64,000 bases of DNA, from positions 43,426,814 to 43,490,813 of the forward strand of contig JAULJL010000002.1 of assembly GCA_030761205.1 (NCBI GenBank), in the 5' to 3' direction. The notes below the pieces were generated by a model. That model worked only from the letters and a program-made list of their open reading frames with translations, was not told where the DNA came from and ran no database searches. Numbering within the stretch: the first letter of the stretch is position 1; every line of letters begins with the position of its first letter. This document shows, one piece after another, positions 46,866-57,933 of this stretch. A program made the translations under genes and the position numbers. The DNA is from Fremontodendron californicum. Lineage: Eukaryota; Streptophyta; Magnoliopsida; Malvales; Malvaceae.

Positions 46866-47362
46866 TGTTATGGACTAAACTTTGCCTCAATTGAATGTTA
46901 GTCTGTGCGGCACTTGGATGGACGATTCCACACAAGTTAGCCAAGATCTCTCGATTATCTGATTAAGCAACAACAAGCCACTAGTTAGTCTCAAGGCCAC
47001 TTTATGATATCGCGGGGCATAGCGGGTGCACACCGGCGACCCCCGATGCCTCCAAAGGAAAAAAAGTTTTATTAGTTTTGAAAAGAGTACAAAAGTTTAC
47101 AAAAGATCATCGAGTCTTCCACACCATCGTTGGGGCCATAGGGGCAGCCCTAGATGGTGGCCTAACACATACCTTAACCAGTGAGGCAGCCCAACAATCC
47201 GCCGAATGCTCACCCCTTATAAAGAGCTTAAGTGCTTTTACAAGACTTCTACCAAGAACCATTACAATGTTTGAAATGGGGACACTTTTTCCTAAGACAT
47301 ATGGCTACTCTCCCATGGCACCTCTACCCGGTCATGGCCCTATACAAGGTTGGCTCATGACA
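46866..47362 (-). repeat. 5' LTR of the chromovirus
   Basis: Plus-strand ends are TGTTATGGACTAAAC and GGCTCATGACA (TG...CA); about 497 bp; flanked outside by CTAGG. Confidence 0.9.
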
Positions 47363-50300
47363 CTAGGCTTATCTTGACTGCTCGGACCGCTCGGACTATT
47401 CGGATCGCCATAATCGACCGGATCGATCGGCTAGGCTAATAGGCTATAGGCTAGGCTTGGCTTGATCATCCAGACCGCCTGGACAGACCGGACCACCCGA
47501 CTAGGCTTGGCTTTACTAGCCTTGGTGACTCAACTTTCAAAGGCTAGGCTTGGCTTGATCGATCGGACAGATCGGACCGACCAGACTGGACCGACCAGAC
47601 TGGACCGGCCAGACTAGATCAACCAGACCACACGGATCGTTCGGACTGACCGGATCGCCCAGACCCCCATGACCGATCAAAAAACTCGGACCATCCCGAC
47701 GGATTGGATAAATTGGACGGACGGACTTGACCGTCTTGACTCAACTTTGAAAGGTTATAGGCTAGGCTTGGCTTGACCAACCGGATCACCCGGACCGATC
47801 GAACCACCTGGATCGATTGGACATCCCACATCGCCCGGACCACCCGGATCGCCCGAACCTCCCGGACCGTCCTGATCGACCGGATCACCGGGACCACCTA
47901 GACTGCCAGGACAAGCCTTGATGTCTCAACTTTGAAAGGCTATAGGATAGGCTTGCCTCGGTCGACCTGACCATCCTGACTGTCCGAATCGCCCGGACCG
48001 ATCGGACCGCCTGGACTGTCTGGACAGCCAAGATTGATCGAACAACCCATATCGTCCGAACTGTCGGGACCAATCGGATCGTCCGGATCGCTCGGACCTA
48101 TTTAGACCAACGAGACCGTACGGATCGGACTGTCTAGACAACCTGAATCGTCCTGACCTCCGAGATCGTCCGGACCACCGGACAATCTGGATCGATCGGA
48201 CCGACCGAACTGTCAAGATCGATCGGATCGTCGGATCGCTAGACTGTCCAGATCGTCTGGACCGCCTGGACCGACCTTCTAAGCTTGGCTAAACTTGACT
48301 AGCCTTAGTGTCTCAACTTTGAAAGGCTATAGGCTATAAGCTAGGCTTGGCTAGACCGACCAGATTGACAGGACTGATCGGACAGATCAGAACGACCGGA
48401 TATCCCAGACCGTTCGGACTGCCTGGCTTGTCGAAACTTGACTAACCTTGGTGTCTCAACTTTGAAAGGTTGTAGGCTATAAGCTAGGCTTGGCTTGATC
48501 GATCGACCGGACTGTCCGGACCGTCCGGGCTGATCCGATAGAAAGCTTTGACAAGACCGACTGGACCGACAAGACCACCCAGAACGATAGGATCTCCTGG
48601 ACTGACCAGACCAACCAGACCGGCCGGACAGCCAAGATTGACCGGATCGACCGGCTAGGCTTGGCTTGGCTAAACTTCACTAGCCTTAGGGTCCCAACTT
48701 TGAAAGGCTATAACTTTGCGCTCGGTTGATCGTTTGAGATGATTTTTTTTTTGAATTCATATAACTTTTTGAGATCTACCCAATTTCGTCTGTAAAAAAT
48801 CGTTCTGGCCATCAAATCTAAACAGACATGAAAAATCGGACCAATCGGATCGTTCGGACTGATCGAATTGATCGGACCACCCGGACCCCCAAGACCAACA
48901 GGATCGACTGGATCGATTAGACTGACGGATAGTTCGGATAGATCGGACGGCCCCTACCACCAGGATCGATCGGACCGTCAGGACCGCTCACATGAAAAAT
49001 TGGACCGTCCGGACCGATTGGACGGATCGGACCACCCGGACCACCAAGACCAACCGGATCAACCGGACCAATCGAACCGACAGACCTTCCGGATAGACTG
49101 AAATACCCCTCCCACTTGGACCGAACGAAATGCCCGAAACAAAATGCCCGGATTGATCAGACCTAACGAAATACCCGAAATGAAATGCCTGGATCCGGTC
49201 CGGACGATCCGGACAGATTGAGTGGGGGAGGATGTCATGAGCCAACCTTGTATAGGGCCATGACCGGGTAGAGGTGCCATGAAAGGGTAGCCATATGTCT
49301 TAGGAAAAAGTGTCCCTTTTTCAAACATTGTAACGATTCTTGGTAGAAGTCTTGTAAAAGCTCTTAAGCTCTTTATAGGGAGTGAGTAGTCGACAGATTG
49401 TTGAGCTGCCTCACTGGTTAAGGTATGTGCTAGGCCACCATCTAGGGCTGCCCCTATGGCCCCAACTATTTTCAAAACTAATAAAACTTTTTTTCTTTGG
49501 GGGCATCGGGGGTCGCCGGTGTGCACTCGCTATGCCCTGTGATATCGTGAAGTGGCATTAAGACTAACTAGTGACTTGTTGTTGTTCAATCAGATAATCG
49601 AGAGTTCTTGGCTGACTTGTGTGGAAGCGTCCATCCAAGTGCAGCACGGACTAACATTTAATTGTGGCAAAGTTTAGTCCGTGACACTAGGCTTGGCTAA
49701 ATTGGACTGACCGAACCTCCCTGATCGATCGATTCGACCGAACCGTCTAGACTGACCGGATCGTCTGGATTGCCAAGATTACATAGACCGCCAGGATAAG
49801 CCATCGGTGTCTCAACTTTGAAAGGCTATAGACTTAAGGCTAGGCTTGGCTAGATCGGACCGACCGGACACTCTGGACAGACCTGATCGTCAGGATCGCA
49901 CGGATCTCCCGGACGGACAAGACCGCCCAAATCGAACGGACCACTAAGACCTCTCGGACCGTACGGACTGCCCTATCCGACCGCAATATCAGGACCGATC
50001 GAATTGCCAGGATCGATCGGACCGTCTTGACCGACCTGATCGATCGAACTGCCGGGACGACCTAGACCGCCAGGACAAGCCTTGGTGTCTCAACTTTAAA
50101 AGGCTATAGGCTATAGGATAGGCTTGCCTCGGTCGACCTGACCATCCTGACAATCAGAACCGCCCCGATCGTCTGTACTGATCGGATCGCCCGGAATAAC
50201 CATACCAACAGGAATGCCCGGATCGACAGGACAGAGCAAACCTTCTGGACCGACCGGACTGACCAGACCGACCGGACCATACAACCTGACCGAATCGATT

Positions 50301-53300
50301 GAACCATTTTAATCGTCCGAACCGATCGGACTGATCTGATCGTACAACCTGACCCTACCAGATCGATTGAACTGATCAGCCGTCCGGGCAGACCGGATCG
50401 ACTGGACTGTCCAGATTGTCCGGACTGATCGGACCGTCTGGATCGACCGATTCGTCTGGATCGATCGGGTCGTTCGGATTGGCTGAACCGACTGGATCGA
50501 CCGAATTGCTCGGACCGGTCAAGCCTTTCGGTCCATTCAAATCGTCCAGATCGACCGAATCAATCGGACCGTCTGTACCGATCGGATCGTACAGATCGCT
50601 CGAATTGTTCGGAGCACCCGAATGCACCTGCTAGGCTTGGCTAAACTTGACTAGCCTTGGTGTCTCAACTTTGAAAGGCTATAGGCTATAAGCTAGGCTT
50701 GGCTAGATTGACTGGATCACTTGGACTGACCAGACTCACCGAATCTACTGGATCGTCCAGACTACCGATCGGACCATCCAGATTGATCGCACCGTCCGGA
50801 TCAACCGGACCGCCCAGATCGTTCAGACCGAGCGGACCAATCGGACAGATCGGATCTATCGGCCTGACCGGATCGATCAATCCGATCGGATTTACTTGAT
50901 CGTCTGAATTGACCGGATCGAACGCACTAACTGGATCGACCAGACCGTTCGGACCGACTGGATCGTTCAAACCGATCGGATCGACCATATCTTACGGATC
51001 GATCGTACCGTATGGACCGATCGGACTGTACATACCGTTCGGACTGATCGGATCGATTGGACCGTATATATCGCCCGAAATACCTATCTACCAGACCGAC
51101 CTGATCGTTCGGATCGATCGGACCGACCTGATCGACTGGACCGTCTGGACAACCAGGATCGTCCGAACCGATCGAACCGTTCGTACCGATCAGATCGTTC
51201 GGACTGTTCGAAACGCCTAGACGGACCTGCTAGGGTTGGCTAAACTTGACTAGCCTTTGGTGACTCAACTTTGAAATGCTATAGGCTATAAGCTAGGCTT
51301 GGCTAGATCGACCGGACTGACCAGATTGACCAGGCTGACTGGATCGATCAGACTGATCGGACCAAACAGATCACCCTAAAAGATCGGATCGCCCAAACAG
51401 CTCGGACGGATTGGACCGCCCAGACCACTCGGACTGCCCGGACCGACCTGCTAGGCTTGCCTAAACTTGACTAGCCTTGAAGTCTCAACTTTGAAAAGCT
51501 GTAGGCTATAAGTTAGGCTTGGCTTGGCCGATCGATCGACCGGACTGACCGAACCACCCGTACTGACCAGACTGACTGGACTGACCCGATCGACCAGACT
51601 GACCACCGGACTGACCGGAACGACCAGACCAACCGGATCGGTCGGATCGCCAAGATTGACCTGATCGACCGGCTATGCTAGGCTAGCCTTGGCTAGGCTA
51701 AACTTCACTAGCCTTGGGGTCTAAACTTTGAAAGGGTATAACTTTGCGCTCGGTTGATCGTTTGGGACGATTTTTTTTTTTGGAATTAATATAACTTTTT
51801 GAGATCTATGCCCTGGCAAACAGTCGAAGGTGGTTTGTCACCGACTTCGTCTGAAAAAAACATCATTTTGGCTATCAAACCGACACTGACTTGAAAAATC
51901 AGACCGATCGAACTGTCTCGACTGACCGGCTAGGCTAGGCACTGCTAAACTTGTTTAACCTTGGTGTCTCAACTTTGAATGCCTATAGGCTATAGGCTAC
52001 GCCTGGCTTGACCGACCTGACAGCCTGGATGGCCCAAACAGACCGTACGGTTCGTACGATCCGTATCGTCCACACCGCCCGAATCGATCGGACCACCCGG
52101 ACCGAGCAGCTAGGCTAAGCTTGGCTTGGCTAAACTTTGAAATTCTATAGGCTAGATAGAGGCTAGGCTTGTTTAGACCAGACCGACTGGAACGTCCGGA
52201 TTGATCGGACTGCTTGGAACGCCCGGACCGATCGGATCGCCCTGATCGCCCGGTTCGATTGAACCTTTCGGACTGACCGGACCGATCGGACCGACCGGAT
52301 CGTCGAGACCGCCGTGATTACCTAGACCTCCCGAACATGCCTTTGGTATCTCAAATTTGAAAGGGTATAGGCTTCAGGCAAGGCTTGGCTAGACCGGATC
52401 GACCGAATCGATCGAACACTCCAGACACACCTGACCGATCGGACGTTTCGGACAGCCCGGACCAACCGGATCGTTCGAAAAGCTTTGATCAACCGTATTG
52501 TCCAGATCACACTGACTGCTCGGATCGATCGACCGTCAGGATAGACCGAACCAACCCGATAGATCGGACCGTCGGGATAGAGCTGACCAACAGGACCGTT
52601 CGGACAGACAGAACGGACCGAACTGCCCCGAATATCTGAACCGAACAAAACGACCGGATCGATCAGACCGTTTGGATCGCTCGGTTCGACTAGACTGCCC
52701 GGACCGCTAGGACCGATCGAACTGTCCGGACCGCTCGGACCTATCGTAAAATCCAGATCGATCGGACCTTCCGAACTGATCGGACCAATCGAGTTTATCG
52801 GACTGTCTGGATTGACTGGATCGTCCTTACCGATTGGACCGTCTAGACCGATAGGACTGTCTGAATTGATCTGACCGTTCGGACCGACCGGATCGTCCGG
52901 ACCGTCGGATCGTTAGGATCGTCCGGATCGCTCGGACAGTAAGAGACCGCTCGAATCAATCGGATCGCTCGGACTGCCAGACCGATCGGATCATCCGGAT
53001 CGCCCGGATAGATCGGACCGTTCGGATCACTCGAACTGACCGGACCGTAGGGACCGGGTGGATCGTTCGGACCGCAAGGACTGAAAGAAAAGTTTGGACT
53101 GCCAAGACCGTTCGGATTGCCATAACCGATCGGATCGATCGGACCGTCTGGACCGTCCAGACTGTTCGGACTGTCCGGAGCCCCTAGACGTACTTGCTAG
53201 GCTTGGCTAGACCGACCGGACTGACCGGACCACCTGGACTGAAAGGTTTATCCGGACTGAACGGATCGCTTGATCGATTGAATCGTACGGATCGCCCGGA

Positions 53301-56131
53301 TAGGATAGCCCGAACTGATGGGACCGCCAGGATCGATCGGACCGTCCAGACCGCTCGGACTGTCTGGAGTGCCCGGACGGACCTACTAGGCTTGGCTGAA
53401 CTTGATTAGCCTTGGCGTCTCAACTTTGAAAGGCTATAGGCTATAAGCTAGGCTTCGCTAGACTGACCGGACCACCCGGATTGACCGATCTGATCGTACT
53501 AACCGGTTCGATTGGACCGCTCGAACTGCCCGGACCGACCTGCTAGGATTGCCTAAATTTGACTATCCTTGGTGTCTCAACTTTGAAAGGCTGTAGGCTA
53601 TAAGCTAGGCTTGGCTTGGCCGATCGATCAGACTGACCGAACCACCCGTATTGACCCGATCGATCAGACTGAATGGACCGATCGGACTGATCAGATCGAC
53701 CAGACCAACCTGATCGGTTGGACCGCCAAGATTGACCGGGTCGACCGGCTATGCTAAGCTAGGCTTGGTTTGGCTAAACTTCACTTGCCTTTGGGTCTCA
53801 ACTTTGAAAGGCTAAAACTTTGCGCTCGTTTGACCGTTTGTGATATTTTTTTTTTGAATTTATAAATTTTTTTGAGATCTACGCGTTGGCAAACAGCCGA
53901 AGGTGGTTTGTCATCATTTTTTTGAAAATAATCGTTTTAGCTATCATATCTAAATCGACATGAAAAATCAGACCGATCGGATCGTCCGGACCAACCTGCT
54001 AGGCTAGGCTTGGCTAAACTTGTCTAACCTTGGTGTCTCAACTTTGAAAGCCTATAAGCTATAGGCTAGGCTTGGCTTGCCTGACCGGACAGCTCGGACG
54101 GCCTGGACTGCCCTCACCGCCCGGACCGAACGGACCGCCCGGCTAGGCTAAGCTTGGGTTTGCTAAACTTGACTAGCCTTGTTGTCTAAACTTTGAAATT
54201 TTATAGGCTATAGGCTAGGCTTGGCTAGATTGGACCGACCGGACTGCCTGGACCTCCAGCCAGGACCGACAGACTGCCCGGACCACCTAGACTGAACAGA
54301 TCGATCGGACCACCCAGAACGATCGGATCGCCCAAACAGCCTGGACCGACCAGACCGCTCGAACTACCCGGACCGATTTGCTAGGTTTGCCTAAACTTGA
54401 CTAGCCTTGGTGTCTCAATTTTGAAAGGCTAGGCTATAAGCTAGGCTTGGCTTGACCGACCGACCGGACTGATCAGACCAAACAGGCCGATAGGACCTCC
54501 CGGATCGACAGGATCTCCTGGACCGACCAGACCAACCGGATCAGACAGATCGCCAAGATTGACCGGATCGACTGACTATGCTAAGCTAGGCTTGGCTAAA
54601 CTTTACTAGCCTTGGGGTCTTAACTTTGAAAGGTTATAACTTTGCGCTCGGTTGATCGTTTGAGACAATATTTTTTTTGAATCGATATAACTTTTTGAGA
54701 TCTACGCATTGGAAAACTACCGAAGGCGGTTTGTCATTGATTTTTTTTTTTAAAAACATCATTTTCGCTATCAAATCTAAACCGACATGAAAAATCAGAT
54801 CGATCGAACCAACTGGCTAGGCTAAGCGAGGCTTGTAAACTTGTCTAACCGGACCATCCCGACAGACCGTACCGATCGATCATTTCAGTCATCCCTGATC
54901 GATCGGGCTGTCCCGACCGTCTGGACAGCTCGGATCGATCGGACCACCCGGATCAACCGGACCGTCCGGACTGCCCGGACCGCCCTGTCTGACCGGACCA
55001 TTCGGATTGACCGGATCGTCTTGACCAACCTGATCGATCGAACCACCTAGACCGCCAGGACAAGCCCTTGGTGTCTCAACTTTGAAAGGCTATAGGCTAG
55101 GCTTGCCTCGGCCAACATGAACAACCGGACCGTTCGAACCTCCCGGACCGTCAGGACAGCCCAGACCGATCGGACCGACTGGATCGATCGGACCGTCCAG
55201 ACCATTCGGACCACCGGGAGCATCCGGACAGACCTGATTATCCCGATCGATCGGACCGCCTGGATCGTTCGGATCACCAGAATCGATTAGACTGTCTGGA
55301 TCTCCATGACTGCACGGACCTCCCAAACCGACCGGATCGATCGGACCATTTAGATCGCCATGATAGCCAGGACCGTTCGGATCGATCGGATCGTCCGAAT
55401 CGATCTGATCGTCCGGATCTATCGGACTGTCAGGATCGATCGGAATGTTCGGATCGATCGGATCGTTTGGACCGCTTGGACCGTCCGAAGCGACCGGATC
55501 GATCGGACCGTTCAGACCGACTGGACCGCACGAACCCAACGGATCGTCCGAATCGTCCAAATCGCTCGGATCGCTCGGACCGATAGGAAAATCTAGACCT
55601 ATCGGACCATCCGTATCGATCGGCCCATCCGAAAAGATCGGATCGCTCAGATCGTCCAGATAGCTCGGACTGTCCGGACCGCCCGGACCGACCTGCTAGG
55701 CTTGGCTAAACTTGACTTGCCTTGGTGTCTCAACTTTGAAAGGCTATAGGCTATAAGCTAGGCATGGCTAGACCGACCGGACCACCAGGATTGATCGGAC
55801 TGATCAGACCACCAGGAACGATCGGATCGCCCGGACAGCCTAGATCGACCGCACCGTCCACACCGCTCGGACTACCCGAACCGACCTGCTAGGCTTGCCA
55901 AAACTTTACTAACCTTGGTGTCTCAACTTTGAAAGGCTGTAGGCTATAAGCTAGGCTTGACCGACCGACCTACTGGACTGACCAGACCACCCGGACTGAC
56001 CGGATCGACAGGGCCACCCAGATCGACAGGATCTCCCAGATCGACCAGACCAACAAGATCGAACGGACCACCAAGATTGACCGGATCGATCGGCTATGCT
56101 AGGCTAGGCTTGGCTAAACTTCACTAGCCTT
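47363..56131. repeat. Composite GC-rich satellite: 9-bp minisatellite blocks with a recurring ~75-bp spacer
   Basis: Blocks of a 9-bp unit, consensus CGGAYCGNY, run in strict phase (for example 55340-55600 and 52970-53090). They are separated about 25 times by a spacer of the form CTAGGCTTGGCTAAACTTGA / CTAGCCTTGGTGTCTCAACT / TTGAAAGGCTATAGGCTATA / AGCTAGGCTTGGCT. Block lengths vary from under 100 to about 800 bp. Four spacers (48712, 51730, 53815, 54632) continue into part of the 173-bp satellite instead (TTTGCGCTCGGTTGATCG...). The 9-bp unit has no stop codon in most frames, so it gives long spurious frames on both strands. An LTR fragment interrupts it at 49233-49686. CpG- and CpHpG-rich, so probably densely methylated (inference). 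Confidence 0.9.
49213..49686 (+). mobile_element. LTR plus PPT fragment of the same chromovirus family, opposite orientation
   Basis: A 454-bp LTR (49233-49686) starts TGTCATGAGCC and ends CCGTGACA, closely matching the LTRs at 41.8 and 46.9 kb but on the plus strand. It is preceded by only 20 bp of internal sequence, ending in the PPT GTGGGGGAGGA (49222-49232), and then directly by minisatellite. The right flank is CTAGG followed by CTTGGCT, the same target point as the full element. It is not a plain solo LTR, because internal DNA remains on one side. Confidence 0.85.
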
Positions 56132-57933
56132 TGTTGGGATTCGACCTCATGCTCAAACATCTATCGAATTAAAGATGAACATGAACGCAACGAAAAAATA
56201 AACAAAGAGATAGCGAATTTAATAGGATCATGCTTGTAAAATTTTAATGCAATCTTGTAATTATAAAGCATACATATGATTAGAAATCATACCTTAACTC
56301 AAAGATCTAGTAATCTTGAGTTTACAAACAGCCCACTCAATCTTGAGCACCAAGCTGTTAATCCGAGACTTCAAGCCACACAAGTGTCTGGCTTTTAACA
56401 ATAATCCACAAAAGATGATCAAGAAGACCTTCATAAGGTAGGAATGTAGTCTTGCCGAAAATGATGCTAGTAGTTTAGGTTTCAAGATTCCTCTCCCCAT
56501 CCATGGCCGAATGCTTCATAAGCATCAAAAAGAAGAAAACGCTTTTCTTGTTTCTCCGGGTTTGGTGCGCCAACCATATGTTATCTTGATCTTCTTTCTT
56601 CTTCACTCTATGCCTTTTCTCTCTTGAAAGAAAACATTTTTCTCTCTAGCAATCCATGAAGAGGCAAAGAGGAAGTCAAGAAATCAAGAGAACACCAAAG
56701 CCTCTAAGCATATCACATATGCGGCTAGGGGGGGCATAGGGAGGTTGGCTATCACATGTTTCTTTATATAGGGGGCGGCAATCACTCCAGGGTTTGGACT
56801 ATGGGCAATAACTCTTATGTATTTGCACTTAAGTCCTTCCACTTAATTAAACTATTTAATTAAGTCCCTATTGATTAAATTCTCAAATTAATTTATTAGT
56901 CTCTTTCCATTTTAATCTCTTAATTCACCTTTCTGTGTGTGACCCATTAGGCTTCCAATATGTTGGCAATAAATATAAATTAATCTAATTAATTTATACT
57001 CATAGATCATGAGCCGACTCTAGCAAGCCATCATGGCCACCCAAATACTGGAGAGTCAAGTTAATCTCAACATAACCTTTCGTGTTTAGTCTATCAGTGT
57101 AATTCGATCATTTCATCAAATATCCCGGAAAGACCATGAGCATGGTGCAGTGTCTACTCATGTTCAATCCATATTAGTTCTTGCAGCTATTAGTTAACTT
57201 TGTGAACTTAGAGAAACTATTTCTCCTAAATTCATCATACTTTGGCCAGAGATTCAATCAAGTTAACTTAAGCCAAGAACAGATGAGATATGTATCCGAT
57301 ATCACTAGGAGTGGTGAATCCTCTCTGGATCACTCATCCATCTTCGTATGGTTCATGTCATACCTAAAACCACCATACCATAAGCATCACTCTTGTTTGG
57401 GACCCGTTCGTGATGGAATCAAAGTATGACATTCCCCATACAAGATGACCTATTATCACAAGTCAGAGGACTACTTACACGACTGACACATGAGAACATT
57501 TCCATAGACACTTGAGTGACAATACCAATAGAGTTCTCACAGCGGGTCATGTTCATGAACTTGTTCAACAGACACGCACCTACATGTTATCCTAAAGTAT
57601 CTCCTATACTTCAACACGTGAGATCAGTTGCTTACTAAGTAAGTAGGCTTAAAATGTACCAATCTTTGAGCATTGTCAATGCCCCGTCTTGGCAATACGA
57701 TGACCAGGAACCGTTTATGAACATGGCTTTGATGCATAAGGATCTCACAATTATATATAATTCCTTTGCAAGGCCATTATGTTCCACGGGCTTCATCCGA
57801 TTAGTACTTAATAACTCCTTATCATCGTACTAACATGAAGGAAAACCTTGTATCACAATCGAATAGTGAAGGGTTTGCAATATTGGTAGTTTATGCCTGA
57901 CCAAACCGATAGGCTCTAGGGCATATACCAACA
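56132..57933 (-). mobile_element. 1.8-kb solo LTR with GCCTT target duplication
   Basis: It begins TGTTGGGATTCGACC and ends GGCATATACCAACA (TGTTGG..CCAACA inverted ends). It is flanked by GCCTT at 56127-56131 and 57934-57938. On the minus strand it opens TGTTGGTATATGCCCTAGAG, which I recall from plant copia LTRs of the large SIRE/Maximus kind, so the minus orientation is preferred. No PBS, PPT or coding part is present, as expected after LTR-LTR recombination. The 82-codon plus-strand frame at 57181 is not a gene. Confidence 0.9.

Larger units (their letters stand above)
41794..47362 (-). mobile_element. Complete but degraded chromodomain Ty3/gypsy retrotransposon (chromovirus)
   Basis: Two direct LTRs (41794-42283 and 46866-47362) enclose gag, protease, reverse transcriptase, RNase H, integrase and chromodomain on the minus strand. 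The PBS matches initiator Met tRNA and the PPT touches the 3' LTR. Flanks are TTAGG on the left (41789-41793) and CTAGG on the right (47363-47367), a 5-bp target duplication with one change, and the broken host sequence is the satellite spacer ATAGGCTAGGCTTGG. The LTRs differ at many sites, including a 5-bp insertion ATTAA in the right copy, so insertion is not recent. Frames carry stops and the protease active site is altered: not autonomous. Confidence 0.95.

Noticed and set aside
50376..50988. Collagen-like Gly-X-Y and Asp-Pro-rich open frames on both strands
   Set aside because: The 9-bp unit is three codons long and lacks stops in most frames, so it yields GPS/DGP/RTV-type tripeptide repeats in every direction. 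No start context, domain or splice pattern supports a gene.
55090..55560. 156-codon minus-strand frame with GPIDPD-type repeats
   Set aside because: Same cause: in-phase 9-bp minisatellite. The opposite strand is also open over the same stretch.
57181..57429. 82-codon frame inside the solo LTR
   Set aside because: LTR sequence with clear ends and target duplication; no coding family.
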